Numbered from the stretch's first letter, positions 8,576 to 18,218 are shown. The stretch: DNA of 64,000 bases from Colivivens sp963626085 (GCA_963626085.1 CAVFVJ010000033.1:1-64000), one strand, 5' to 3'. Program-made: numbers and translations. The notes: generated by a model from the letters alone, not told the origin.

Positions 8576-8599
8576 AAAAGTCAAATATTAACGACTTTT
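8576..8599. promoter_or_regulatory. Inverted repeat AAAAGTC-N10-GACTTTT between purH and DPP IV
   Basis: A 7-bp inverted repeat with a 10-bp spacer sits in the 274-bp divergent region between purH and the dipeptidyl peptidase gene. It could be an operator for either direction. It is A/T-rich at its ends, so chance is possible. Confidence 0.3.
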
Positions 8600-8707
8600 G
8601 CGTTCTAAAGCAAAATCCGCCCACAAAAACAAGTCTAACTGAGCGCGAAAAACTCGCTAACCTTCAAAAAAAATTTTTCCAATTAGGGAGTGAATTTCCC
8701 CATATAA

Positions 8708-8739
8708 TTTGTTTGGTTGCCTTTTATATATTAACTTTG
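8708..8739 (+). promoter_or_regulatory. Promoter (TTTG / TAACTTTG) for the DPP IV-purD operon
   Basis: TTTG at 8708-8711 and TAACTTTG at 8732-8739 are 20 bp apart, a good Bacteroidota -33/-7 pair, 22 bp before the ATG at 8762. Confidence 0.65.
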
Positions 8740-8761
8740 CACGCTGGTTAAACTACAATGG

Positions 8762-10909
8762 ATGAAGCATTATTTAACTCTTGCCATGGCACTGTCCGTG
8801 GCACAACTGACAATGGCACAAGAGAAACGACTGTTCACGATTGACGACCTTATCCCTGGAGGGAAAACCTACTATCAGAACACGCCAGCTACCCTATACA
8901 CAGAATGGTGGGGAGACGAGCTAGTGCGACTGGACATGGAAGCGGTCACTGTGGAAACCACAGACGGACAGTCGAAGCCCTTGTTTGACTTAAGCCACAT
9001 CAACGCAGCCTTGAAAAAAGCAGGGAAGAAGGAGTTGACGCACTTGTACTACTCCAAGTTTCCATATGGAGACAAGACGCTTGTCCTGTTAGGCACCAGC
9101 AACGAGCAAGTGCTGGTAGACTGGTCAACCGAAGAGGTCGTATGGTCACAGCCTATGGAAAAGGGTGCATCCAATAAAGAGTTCGCCACCAATTCACGCA
9201 ACCTCGCATACACCAACAGCCACAACCTATACGTGGTCAAGTCTGACGGAGACAAAGTAGCCGTAAGTACAGATGGAAGCATCGACTTGGTATACGGAGA
9301 AACAGTCCACCGCAATGAGTTTGGCATCAACCACGGTTCCTACTGGAGTCCGTCTGGCAAGCGACTTGCGTTCTACCGCATGGACCAATCCATGGTCACC
9401 ACCTATCCGCAAGTCGACATCTCTACCCGTTGCGCGACACTGGTACCCGACAAGTATCCCATGGCTGGGGAGACAAGCCACAAAGTGACCGTTGGAATCT
9501 TTGACGTTGAAACCGGCAAAACGGTATATCTCGATGCGGGCAATCCCACAGACCGCTACTTCACAAATATTGCGTGGAGTCCGGACGAATCGACCGTTTA
9601 TATGATAGAACTGAACAGAGATCAAAACCACGCACAGTTAGTGCGCTACAACGCCAATACCGGCAAGAAAGAAACGGTATTGTTTGAAGAGAACGACGAG
9701 AAGTACGTTGAGCCGATGTTCCCCATACAGTTTCTTCCGTGGGACAGTTCCAAGTTCATCTACCTGTCGCGGAAAGACGGTTACAACCATCTGTACCTGT
9801 ACAATACGGAAGGAAAGCAACTGGCGCAACTGACCAAAGGAGAGTTCGAAGTCATCGACTTCCTCGGGTTCAACAAGAAAGCGAAGACCGCACTGTACAC
9901 CAGTAACGAAACCGACCCACTGCAAGTCAACATATACAGTGTCAACATGAAAGGCAAGAGACAGAGGTTGGACAATGGCAATGGTGTACACCACGCCACT
10001 CTGTCCGCCAGTGGACAGTACCTTGTCGACAGTTATTCTGCACCTGACACACCACATAACATCGACCTTGTGGACACCTCCGGCAAGAAGGCGGCAGTCA
10101 ACCTACTCACTGCCAACAACCCTTGGGACAAGTTCCGTTGTCCGGAAGTGAAGGTAGGGACGATAAAGGCTGCGGATGGTAAGACCGACCTGTACTACCG
10201 GCTGATTCTACCGACAGACTTCGATTCCAACAAAAAATACCCTGCAATAGTGTATGTGTACGGTGGTCCTCACGCCCACAACATCGACACATCCTTTAAC
10301 TGGGCAGCCCGTGGATGGGACATATGGATGGCTCAACAAGGCTACGTCATGTTCTGTCTGGACAACAGGGGAAGTGAACACCGGGGCAAGGACTTCGAAC
10401 AAGTCACGTTCCGCCAGTTGGGTGTAGAAGAGATGAAAGACCAACTGCAAGGCGTAGAGTTCCTCAAGAGCCTTCCTTACGTGGATGCCGAACGGATGGG
10501 AGTGCACGGATGGAGTTTCGGTGGATTCATGACAACGAGTCTGATGACCACCTACCCCGAAGTGTTCAAGGTAGGAGTGGCTGGCGGACCAGTCATCGAC
10601 TGGAAGTACTACGAGGTGATGTACGGTGAACGCTACATGGACACGCCACAATCCAACCCACAGGGATACGCTACAACCTCACTACTGAACAAAGCCGGAA
10701 ACCTTAAGGGAAGGCTACTGATTATCTACGGAGGTAACGACAACGTATGTGTACCACAGCACACTCTGTCCTTCATAAGGGCATGCATCGATGCAGACAC
10801 CTATCCAGACCTGTTCACCTATCCTGGTGACGAGCACAACATGATGGGCACTGACAGGGTACACCTACACAACAAGATAACACAGTATTTCAACGATTAT
10901 TTAAAATGA
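8762..10909 (+). CDS. S9B dipeptidyl peptidase IV, exported
   Basis: The protein removes X-Pro or X-Ala dipeptides from peptide N termini and should act in the periplasm or at the cell surface in peptide scavenging. Its 715 residues comprise a signal peptide (about 1-19, ending TMAQ), a DPP IV-type beta-propeller, and a C-terminal alpha/beta hydrolase domain. The catalytic triad is visible: Ser585 in GWSFGG, Asp660 in GGNDNV, and His692 in GDEHNMM. The EE pair expected in the propeller of S9B enzymes was not pinpointed. It is first in an operon, and its stop overlaps the ATG of purD. Confidence 0.92.
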   Translation: MKHYLTLAMALSVAQLTMAQEKRLFTIDDLIPGGKTYYQNTPATLYTEWWGDELVRLDMEAVTVETTDGQSKPLFDLSHINAALKKAGKKELTHLYYSKFPYGDKTLVLLGTSNEQVLVDWSTEEVVWSQPMEKGASNKEFATNSRNLAYTNSHNLYVVKSDGDKVAVSTDGSIDLVYGETVHRNEFGINHGSYWSPSGKRLAFYRMDQSMVTTYPQVDISTRCATLVPDKYPMAGETSHKVTVGIFDVETGKTVYLDAGNPTDRYFTNIAWSPDESTVYMIELNRDQNHAQLVRYNANTGKKETVLFEENDEKYVEPMFPIQFLPWDSSKFIYLSRKDGYNHLYLYNTEGKQLAQLTKGEFEVIDFLGFNKKAKTALYTSNETDPLQVNIYSVNMKGKRQRLDNGNGVHHATLSASGQYLVDSYSAPDTPHNIDLVDTSGKKAAVNLLTANNPWDKFRCPEVKVGTIKAADGKTDLYYRLILPTDFDSNKKYPAIVYVYGGPHAHNIDTSFNWAARGWDIWMAQQGYVMFCLDNRGSEHRGKDFEQVTFRQLGVEEMKDQLQGVEFLKSLPYVDAERMGVHGWSFGGFMTTSLMTTYPEVFKVGVAGGPVIDWKYYEVMYGERYMDTPQSNPQGYATTSLLNKAGNLKGRLLIIYGGNDNVCVPQHTLSFIRACIDADTYPDLFTYPGDEHNMMGTDRVHLHNKITQYFNDYLK

Positions 10910-12183
10910 CAGATATGAAGATTCTATTATTAGGAAGTGGTGGAAGGGAGCATGCGCTGGCATGGAAAATTGCCCAAAGCCCAAAAGTGGACAAATTATT
11001 TATCGCGCCCGGCAACGCAGGCACTGCGTCTGTGGGGGAGAACGTGAATATCAAGGCAGACGACTTTGACAGCATAAAGACATTTGTCTTGAGCAATAAG
11101 GTAAACATGGTCGTCGTCGGACCCGAACAACCTCTGGTAGAGGGCATTTACGACTACTTCAAGAGCGACAGTTCACTCCGCTCCATACCTGTCATCGGTC
11201 CGTCTAAGCAAGGAGCCGTACTCGAAGGATCAAAGGAATTCGCCAAGGGATTCATGCAACGCCACAACATCCCGACAGCCGCATACAAAAGTTTCAACGG
11301 CACAACGGTGGACGAGGGACTGAAGTTCCTTGAGACACTGAAAGCTCCCTATGTACTAAAGGCAGACGGCTTGTGCGCTGGAAAAGGAGTACTTATTGTC
11401 CCCACCCTTGAAGAGGCAAAGAAAGAGTTCAAGGACATGCTGGGCGGCATGTTCGGCAACGCCAGTGCGACCGTAGTCATCGAGGAGTTCTTGAGCGGCA
11501 TCGAGTGTTCTGTATTTGTGCTCACCGACGGGAAACACTACAAAATCCTACCAGAAGCAAAGGACTACAAGAGAATCGGAGAGGGCGACACCGGACTGAA
11601 CACAGGAGGCATGGGTTCGGTCAGTCCCGTTCCCTTTGCCGACAAGGAATGGATGGAGAAGGTTGAGACACGCATCATACGCCCTACCGTAGAGGGTCTT
11701 GCAGAAGAGAATATCGACTACAAAGGATTCATCTTCTTCGGACTCATTAACGTGGATGGCGAACCGATGGTTATAGAGTACAATGTACGTATGGGTGACC
11801 CCGAGACCGAGAGTGTCATGCTTAGAATCAAGAGCGACCTTGTAGAACTACTTGAAGGAGTTGCGGAAGGCAATCTTGACAAGCGCGAGTTGGAGATTGA
11901 CGACCGCTGCGCTGTATGCGTGATGCTCGTGTCAGGCGGTTATCCTGAAGCTTATACAAAAGGCTACCCAATCACAGAGACCGACAAAGTGAAGGACAGC
12001 ATCGTGTTCCATGCAGGCACAGCACTGAAAGACGGACAAACTGTCACCGCTGGAGGCAGGGTCATCGCTGTCAGTTCCTACGGCAAGAACAAGGACGAGG
12101 CTCTCGCCAAATCGTTCGCAGGGGCACAGACCATTCAGTTCGAGAAGAAGTATTTCCGCACCGACATAGGCAAGGATTTGTAA
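10906..12183 (+). CDS. purD: Phosphoribosylamine-glycine ligase
   Basis: This is the GAR synthetase of de novo purine synthesis, an ATP-grasp ligase joining glycine to phosphoribosylamine. Its 425 residues show the N-terminal LLLGSGGREHALAW motif, GPEQPLVEGI, the ATP-grasp segment VLKADGLCAGKGV, and the metal-binding end ARMGDPETE-like (here VRMGDPETES). The ATG at 10906 overlaps the DPP IV stop; the ATG at 10915 (MKILLLGSGG) is an equally good start. A cytosolic purine enzyme behind an exported peptidase is odd functionally, but the overlap makes co-transcription likely. Confidence 0.96.
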   Translation: MTDMKILLLGSGGREHALAWKIAQSPKVDKLFIAPGNAGTASVGENVNIKADDFDSIKTFVLSNKVNMVVVGPEQPLVEGIYDYFKSDSSLRSIPVIGPSKQGAVLEGSKEFAKGFMQRHNIPTAAYKSFNGTTVDEGLKFLETLKAPYVLKADGLCAGKGVLIVPTLEEAKKEFKDMLGGMFGNASATVVIEEFLSGIECSVFVLTDGKHYKILPEAKDYKRIGEGDTGLNTGGMGSVSPVPFADKEWMEKVETRIIRPTVEGLAEENIDYKGFIFFGLINVDGEPMVIEYNVRMGDPETESVMLRIKSDLVELLEGVAEGNLDKRELEIDDRCAVCVMLVSGGYPEAYTKGYPITETDKVKDSIVFHAGTALKDGQTVTAGGRVIAVSSYGKNKDEALAKSFAGAQTIQFEKKYFRTDIGKDL

Positions 12184-12204
12184 TTGACAGGGAGGCAGAT
12201 ACAG

Positions 12205-13194
12205 GTGTTTGGTAATTTTCAACGTTCACTTGCCATCAGCTCCATGTCACTCCACACAGTGGCTGCGGTCGTCGTGGCTGCGTGGATTGTTGTGGGAGGA
12301 GCGCAAGGGCAGTTATCGGATAGCCATAATGTATTGTGGCAACTGCTGCCCGACTGGATAGGCGGACCTGGGTGGTTCAATTCTACACTCGCTGTCCTGA
12401 CAGTCGCCTTGACCGTATACAGCCTTGGCGAGTTGAACACTTCACAAGTATTGCTGCGTCTGAACTCACGCGCAGTGAGTATTGTCTTTGCCGCACTGAT
12501 ACTGACTGCCACATCCCTGCATTCCTTCAGCCCAGGACTAATTGTTATGTTCGTGTTGCTGTTGTCTTACTTCCCTCTATTCACCGCCTACCAGACGGAC
12601 AACTCAGCAGGACTCACCTACGTCACATGCCTTTACCTCGGTACAAGCGCGCTTATCGTGCCACAAACGATATGGCTTGCACCCATATACATCCTATCTC
12701 TATACATCCTTAGGGCTGTCAACGCCCAAAGCATAAGTGGAGTTTTACTCGGGCTTCTCACCCCATTCTGGATTACAGGAGGGATGGCGTTCTGCACAAA
12801 CAGGATGGATGGTTTTAAACGACTGATGGACCAGACGATTGCATTCGACATCAGCGGTTACGCCAGACTGACCACCAGTGAAATCATTGTCCTCTGCCTT
12901 GTAATGCTGATATTCATCGCAGGTGTGGCAGACTTCTACATGCGCATCTATCTTGACAAGACTCGCACACGTTGCATCTTCAACTTGGTGGCACTGCACG
13001 GCTTTGCCTATATACTTCTGTTACTGCTTCATCCTGCAGGCTATAAGGATTTGATGCCTGCAATCATAATGAATACGTCCATCATGGGAGGTCATTATGT
13101 GTGCAACGACCCGACTCCCACATCCAACATAACAGTTTGTGTAATCACTATTTTAGTTCTTGCGGCATTTATTCTCAACTCATGGATTCTTTAA
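12205..13194 (+). CDS. Polytopic membrane protein of unknown function
   Basis: I do not recognise this family with certainty. The protein has about 329 residues and roughly eight to ten hydrophobic segments with short loops, so it is an integral inner-membrane protein with no obvious soluble domain. I chose the GTG at 12205 because GGGAGG lies 9 bp before it; a TTG directly after the purD stop at 12184 would add seven residues, and an ATG at 12244 would remove part of the N terminus. The end overlaps the DedA-like gene by 13 bp. It is embedded in the DPP IV-purD-phosphatase operon. Confidence 0.7.
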   Translation: MFGNFQRSLAISSMSLHTVAAVVVAAWIVVGGAQGQLSDSHNVLWQLLPDWIGGPGWFNSTLAVLTVALTVYSLGELNTSQVLLRLNSRAVSIVFAALILTATSLHSFSPGLIVMFVLLLSYFPLFTAYQTDNSAGLTYVTCLYLGTSALIVPQTIWLAPIYILSLYILRAVNAQSISGVLLGLLTPFWITGGMAFCTNRMDGFKRLMDQTIAFDISGYARLTTSEIIVLCLVMLIFIAGVADFYMRIYLDKTRTRCIFNLVALHGFAYILLLLLHPAGYKDLMPAIIMNTSIMGGHYVCNDPTPTSNITVCVITILVLAAFILNSWIL

Positions 13195-13637
13195 ACGACT
13201 TCTTCATCAACTACGGCTACTTTGGCATGGGACTTGCGTCGTTCCTTGCAGGCACGTTCTTTCCGTTCAGCAGCGAGACTGTCATGGCTGCCCTACTGTT
13301 GGCAAGCGACATGGACCCTGTACTCACCGTCGCCAGCGCATCCATCGGTAATGTCCTCGGTTCGATGGTTAACTACGCCATAGGCAGAATGTGCAAGCCT
13401 GAGACAGTCAACCGACTGTTCAAGATTAAACCGTCGAGAATGGAGAAAGCACAGAAGTACGTAGGGCGTTATGGGTCGTGGATGGGTTTCTTTGCTTTCC
13501 TGCCGATACTCGGCACTGCCATCAGTCTCGCACTCGGATTTCTCAGAGCCAACGTCTGGGGGACACTGCTGTTCACCTTTATAGGAAAAGTGGCAAGGTA
13601 CATCATAGTAGCTTACTCTGCCCTGGCATTCAAATAA
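13182..13637 (+). CDS. DedA/YqaA-family membrane protein
   Basis: The 151-residue protein resembles the YqaA branch of the DedA (SNARE-associated/VTT) family, membrane proteins linked to lipid scrambling or envelope homeostasis. It has several hydrophobic segments and the characteristic FFPFSSET near the N terminus and GFFAFLPILGTAISLALGF in the second half. The ATG at 13182 lies within the end of the preceding gene, so the two are probably translationally coupled. Confidence 0.85.
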   Translation: MDSLNDFFINYGYFGMGLASFLAGTFFPFSSETVMAALLLASDMDPVLTVASASIGNVLGSMVNYAIGRMCKPETVNRLFKIKPSRMEKAQKYVGRYGSWMGFFAFLPILGTAISLALGFLRANVWGTLLFTFIGKVARYIIVAYSALAFK

Positions 13638-13643
13638 CGACAC

Positions 13644-14153
13644 ATGACAACGATTTATCTATACCGTCACGGTGAGACAGAGGAAAACAGACGCCACATT
13701 CTACAAGGACTGATGCCAGGCACACTGACAGAGGAGGGCAAGCAGCAAATCATGCAGTCGGTGGACTCGCTGAAGGATGTCGGCTTTGACCTTATCCTGT
13801 GCAGCGACCTCAAACGGTGTCAGGACACCGCATCGATTGTCAACAGCCAACTCCAACTGCAGGTCATTGGCACCCCTCTGCTGAGAGAGCGCGACTGGGG
13901 CAGCGCAACCGGCATGGTGGTCGACGGAGTGACAAAGATTGTCATCCCTGCCGATGCGGAGACTGTAGACGGCATGAAAAAACGAGCCAAGTTGTTTCTT
14001 GATTATGTGAAGGCTGCGTTCCCCGAAAAGACGGTACTTGCCGTAAGCCACGGCCTTTTCTGCCGTTGCATTCAGGCAGTGTTCTGTGGCGTGGAGATTG
14101 CCGATGTCAAGCCTATGGGCAATACCGAAACAAGAAAAATCGAAATTCTTTGA
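13644..14153 (+). CDS. Histidine phosphatase family protein (phosphoglycerate mutase-like)
   Basis: The 169-residue cytosolic protein has the RHGET motif at residues 8-12, where the His forms the phospho-enzyme, a conserved CSDLKRCQDTA stretch and the second catalytic His in AVSHGLF. Such small members include alpha-ribazole phosphatases and broad-specificity sugar phosphatases; the substrate cannot be read from the sequence, and no cobalamin gene is nearby. It is the last gene of the operon that begins with DPP IV. Confidence 0.88.
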   Translation: MTTIYLYRHGETEENRRHILQGLMPGTLTEEGKQQIMQSVDSLKDVGFDLILCSDLKRCQDTASIVNSQLQLQVIGTPLLRERDWGSATGMVVDGVTKIVIPADAETVDGMKKRAKLFLDYVKAAFPEKTVLAVSHGLFCRCIQAVFCGVEIADVKPMGNTETRKIEIL

Positions 14154-14170
14154 TTTTTCTTCTAAAATAC

Positions 14171-14201
14171 TTGTTTCGTAAATAAAAGAATCATATCTTT
14201 G
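14171..14201 (+). promoter_or_regulatory. Promoter (TTG / TATCTTTG) for the 1238-residue surface protein
   Basis: TTG at 14171-14173 and TATCTTTG at 14194-14201 are separated by 20 bp. The predicted leader to the ATG at 14380 is about 170 nt, much longer than elsewhere in the window. Confidence 0.7.
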
Positions 14202-14379
14202 CACTTGTATTCCCACAAGTGGGAAACCAATAACTGAAAATGTGCGCAAGTGGCAGACGCGAGTCCCTAACTGCGCACGGGTAAACACTCTTTTACAGGA
14301 GCATACCAGTCGGAAGACGAAGACACTGGAACTTAACTAAAACATATCAATAACTTATTACTAATTAAACTGTAACTGT
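14202..14379 (+). promoter_or_regulatory. Long hairpin-rich 5' leader
   Basis: Three stems can be drawn: CACTTG/CAAGTG (14202-14207 with 14216-14221), GTGCGCA/TGCGCAC (14242-14248 with 14272-14278) and CCAGT/ACTGG (14306-14310 with 14325-14329). The first competes with TTCCCA/TGGGAA (14210-14215 with 14220-14225). The last 40 nt before the start codon are A/T-rich and unstructured. I do not recognise a known riboswitch. Confidence 0.45.
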
Positions 14380-17300
14380 ATGAAAAAATTACTGTTGATT
14401 TGCTCTACCTTGTTGATGAGTGTAGCTGCTTTTGCACAGTGGACAAAACCGGTCCCAGCATCTACAGCTGCCCTTGAGGTATCTGATGGTGACACTTACC
14501 ATTACTATTACCTCTACAACAAGGATGCGCAAGCCTTCTTCACAGAAGGCAACGCTTGGGGAACCCAAGCAAGTATCGGTGCTCCAGCATTGAGAGTGTA
14601 TTTCTCCAAGTACTTGGTAGACGGTGTATGGGACGAGAAGACCTATTACATCAATGACTCGTCATTGGTAAAGAAAGCATGGAAGCAACTCTTCATCGCC
14701 AGCGAGACTCAGCTGTACGTGGATAGAGCTTCACAAACCAACTACATGTTTGAATTCGAAGACCAAGGCAACAACGTCTACCGCATTGTCGGAGCTGACG
14801 TCAACCCAGAATTCAACAAAACCAGTTATGAGAGCTGTTATTTGGGCTTCGACCAGTATGGCGGTGCTTTGATTGACGGTCCTCTCTCTCCAGTACTCAA
14901 CGTAAATGACGTGGAAGCCGGACACAAGTACCAGGTTGACTGGCAGCTCGTTACCCCTGAAGTGTACGAGGCTATGGCTGTGCAGTACGCCGCTTATTTC
15001 TCAGCTACTAAACTGAAGGTTGTGATTGACAGCGCAAGCGTACACAACACAGACATCAACCTTGCCGGAATCAACGCAGTTTACAACAACACCAAGTCAA
15101 CAGCAGCAGAACTCGACTCAGTCAAGGCTACTCTGAATGCAGCAATTGACTTGAGTCTGTACATTGCAGAGATTGCAACCTCTTACCCCACAGTTGACGC
15201 TGCTGCGGCAAAGGCTGTCCTCAAGCAGGCAAGCTTCACAAAGGACGATGTTTCAGCTGCCAAGACAGCACTTCAGAAAGCCGTACGCAGCGTTGACGTG
15301 CAGAAAGTGCTTGACGGTGCAACAGCAGATGACCCTAAGGATGCTACCAGCCTGTTCACCAACCCTGACTTCTCTACAGGGAACACCAACGGCTGGACAA
15401 ACACCTTCAAAAGTGGCACCAACGCTACCAATGTCGGCTACCAGAGTGCAAGTTATACAAACGGTGACGTGACAATCAGCGGATTCATCGAGGCATGGGC
15501 AGCAGCTGGAACGACATTCAACAAGAATGTCACATACCGTGCTGTCGGTGACGGTGAGTTGAGTCAGACTATCCCAGGTCTCCCTGCTGGTAAGTACCTC
15601 CTCACAGGTGATTTCATCGCTGTCAACCAAGACGGCAACGCTGACCCTGTAACAGGTGTTCAGTTGTTCGCTACCGGTGGTGACCTCGACATGTACAAGT
15701 CAATCTCAACGGGCAACGCCCTCCCAGAACACATTGAACTCACGTTCATCAGTACTGGTGGCGACATCAAGATGGGTCTCCGCACTGTAAACGCAACTGC
15801 CAACTGGATTGCAGGTGACAACTTCAAGCTTACATACTACGGTGAGGTGTCAGAGGACCCGTACAAGGTTGTCCTCGATGATGCCATAAAGCAGGCTGAG
15901 GCCAAATATGCAGACCTTGAGACTATCTACGCAAACGTTGACGTGAAGGCTGCCTTCACTACCACTGTCGAAAATGCGAAGGCTGCAACTGAAGACTATC
16001 AGGCCATGAACGATTCCCTGAACGCAGTTGTCAAGACCCTCGAAAACTCCATAAAGGAATATGTTACCTTTGCCGGTTTCATGGAAGAGAATCTGGCCAA
16101 GCAGGATGCATTCGCTAAGACATCGTTCGCCGGTGTCAGCGACCTCCTCGGTGACCTCTACATGGAATGGGAAGAGGCATACAACGATGGTACTGCCACA
16201 TCTGAGTACATCGCATCAGCAGAACAGCAGATGAGCAAAGTTATCGTCGATTACATCACAGAAAATGTAAAAGAAGGCGACGAGATTACAGCCCTCATCA
16301 CCAACCCAGACTTCGACACACGTTTCTCAGGATGGAGCACTACAGGTGCAACACCAGCATGGGGCGGCACAGATGCAAACACCAGTGGAACTCTCGCTGA
16401 CGTGACTCTCACATCCGGCAATGCGGAAGTCTACCAGAATACTTTCGACATGTATCAGGTTATCCACAACATGCCAAAGGGAAGCTACAAGCTGACTGCA
16501 CAGGCGTTCGAGCGTAATGACGGAGTAGGAACAACTACCGGGGCTGGCAACGCTGCCACAGACTACCTGCAGTATGGTGACGCGAACATTTTCGCTGTCC
16601 TGTATGCAGATGACACTCAGACAAAAGTCAATCACATCTACAAGTATGCGACAGCAGACCAGATCTTCTCAGACGGCACTTGGTGGGACGACAAAAATGT
16701 CGGCACTGATGCTGAACCAGCATACGTTCCTAACGGAATGCCGGGCGCGAACTATCACTTCTACAACAATCCGGAATGTACCGTAGACCTCTACTTCACT
16801 GTCAAGGAGGATGGTGACAGTGTACGTATCGGTATCAAGACAACAACCAAGACTGGTTGGGTCATCTTCGACAACTTCCGTCTCTACTATCAGGGAGCGA
16901 GCGCAGAGTCTTACAAGGCTCAGATTGACGCACTCACAGAAGCTCTTACGACTGTATTCGACGATGCCACATACTACGGTGCTGACGCAAAGAAGAAGGC
17001 TGACAATGCTATCACTGCAATGGCTGAGGCGTACGAATCAAAAAGCGGTGATGCTTGTATGAAGGCTGTGGCTGATGCCAATGCGGCTTTGACCTATGCA
17101 AAGACATCAATCACTGACTACCAGAACCTCTCTGACAGCTATGACGCTCTCAACGAGGCATGTGAGACTTATCAGGATACTGCAAGTGAAGAGATTATAA
17201 ACAAGGCGATGAGTCTGGTTGATGAAATTGACGGTGGTCTCAACGATGCAAGCTTCACCAACGAGCAGGCAGAAGACTTCTACAAGCAGGCAACCATCAT

Positions 17301-18096
17301 GGTAAGCGCAATAAAGACTTCGGCTAAGTTGAATGAGGCTGGAATTGACCCATCTAAAGCAACTGAGGAGAATCCTGTAAACGTATCCGCTGTCATTGAG
17401 AACGCCACATTCGACACGGTAAATGACTTCACAGGCTGGAGCGGTTCAAGCTTCGGTGCCGGAGGCAAGACTTCTACATGTGCAGAGCGTTACGCTATGG
17501 ACTTCGACACTTATCAGGATCTTGGCGGTCTGCCAGCAGGTTTCTACATCCTGAAGGCTGACGGTTTCTATCGCCGTGGAGGCGCAGATAACGACTACGC
17601 AATAGAGCAGGCTAATCCAGACTCAGCACGTTTCGTGAAACTCTACGCCACTTCATCCGTAGCTAAGGTATCCGTTCCTGTAGTCTGCACTTCAACCGCT
17701 GCCCTCACATCAGACGAAGTGACTGCAATCGGTACTACAACAGACGACTGCGCAGCAGCAAGTGAAGGACTCTACGTTCCTAACTATATGACATCAGGCA
17801 ACGCTTGGTTCGAAGCAGGATACTATGACAACCAGACTCCTATCGTTCAGGTGGGCGAAGACGGTGTTCTCCGTATCGGTGTCAAGACTGAAGGCAGGAC
17901 TGGCTTCACTAATGACTGGGCAATCTTCGACAACTTCGAGCTTTTCTACCTTGGCACTACAGTGACAGGTATCGAAGAAATCAGTGAGGTTGAAGAAGTA
18001 GCAGTCAAGGGTATTTATAACCTCGCAGGACAGAAGCTCTCTGCTCCTCAAAAGGGTATCAATATCATTGACGGCAAGAAAGTACTGGTTAAGTAA
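14380..18096 (+). CDS. Large modular surface protein with three jelly-roll-like modules
   Basis: This 1238-residue exported protein has a signal peptide (1-20, ending AFAQ) and an N-terminal beta-rich domain (about 25-200) opening with YYYLYNKDAQAFF. Three similar modules follow at about 325-490, 640-835 and 1004-1188. Each begins with N-x-x-F-(S/D)-T and a GW pair and ends with a W/DN-F-x-L-x-Y-x-G pattern (for example GWVIFDNFRLYYQG), resembling carbohydrate-binding or galactose-binding-like jelly rolls. Helical, Ala-rich FIVAR-like linkers separate them. The C terminus has IYNLAGQKLSAPQKGINII and ends KKVLVK, a tail common on Prevotella surface proteins and probably a sorting signal. No catalytic domain is recognised, so an adhesive or glycan-binding role is inferred. 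It is monocistronic. Confidence 0.8.
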   Translation: MKKLLLICSTLLMSVAAFAQWTKPVPASTAALEVSDGDTYHYYYLYNKDAQAFFTEGNAWGTQASIGAPALRVYFSKYLVDGVWDEKTYYINDSSLVKKAWKQLFIASETQLYVDRASQTNYMFEFEDQGNNVYRIVGADVNPEFNKTSYESCYLGFDQYGGALIDGPLSPVLNVNDVEAGHKYQVDWQLVTPEVYEAMAVQYAAYFSATKLKVVIDSASVHNTDINLAGINAVYNNTKSTAAELDSVKATLNAAIDLSLYIAEIATSYPTVDAAAAKAVLKQASFTKDDVSAAKTALQKAVRSVDVQKVLDGATADDPKDATSLFTNPDFSTGNTNGWTNTFKSGTNATNVGYQSASYTNGDVTISGFIEAWAAAGTTFNKNVTYRAVGDGELSQTIPGLPAGKYLLTGDFIAVNQDGNADPVTGVQLFATGGDLDMYKSISTGNALPEHIELTFISTGGDIKMGLRTVNATANWIAGDNFKLTYYGEVSEDPYKVVLDDAIKQAEAKYADLETIYANVDVKAAFTTTVENAKAATEDYQAMNDSLNAVVKTLENSIKEYVTFAGFMEENLAKQDAFAKTSFAGVSDLLGDLYMEWEEAYNDGTATSEYIASAEQQMSKVIVDYITENVKEGDEITALITNPDFDTRFSGWSTTGATPAWGGTDANTSGTLADVTLTSGNAEVYQNTFDMYQVIHNMPKGSYKLTAQAFERNDGVGTTTGAGNAATDYLQYGDANIFAVLYADDTQTKVNHIYKYATADQIFSDGTWWDDKNVGTDAEPAYVPNGMPGANYHFYNNPECTVDLYFTVKEDGDSVRIGIKTTTKTGWVIFDNFRLYYQGASAESYKAQIDALTEALTTVFDDATYYGADAKKKADNAITAMAEAYESKSGDACMKAVADANAALTYAKTSITDYQNLSDSYDALNEACETYQDTASEEIINKAMSLVDEIDGGLNDASFTNEQAEDFYKQATIMVSAIKTSAKLNEAGIDPSKATEENPVNVSAVIENATFDTVNDFTGWSGSSFGAGGKTSTCAERYAMDFDTYQDLGGLPAGFYILKADGFYRRGGADNDYAIEQANPDSARFVKLYATSSVAKVSVPVVCTSTAALTSDEVTAIGTTTDDCAAASEGLYVPNYMTSGNAWFEAGYYDNQTPIVQVGEDGVLRIGVKTEGRTGFTNDWAIFDNFELFYLGTTVTGIEEISEVEEVAVKGIYNLAGQKLSAPQKGINIIDGKKVLVK

Positions 18097-18120
18097 CCAA
18101 CTAAACCTATACGACTTTAT

Positions 18121-18155
18121 GGATGCCCGGAGGAGACTTCGGGCATCCTTTTTTA
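18121..18155 (+). terminator. Rho-independent terminator after the surface protein gene
   Basis: GGATGCCCG (18121-18129) pairs perfectly with CGGGCATCC (18140-18148) around a 10-nt loop and is followed by six T residues. Confidence 0.93.
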
Positions 18156-18218
18156 TTTCAATACCGCTTTTATTACCTAATCTTGAACAATGCGACACCT
18201 CATGTCGGAACTTTTGCC

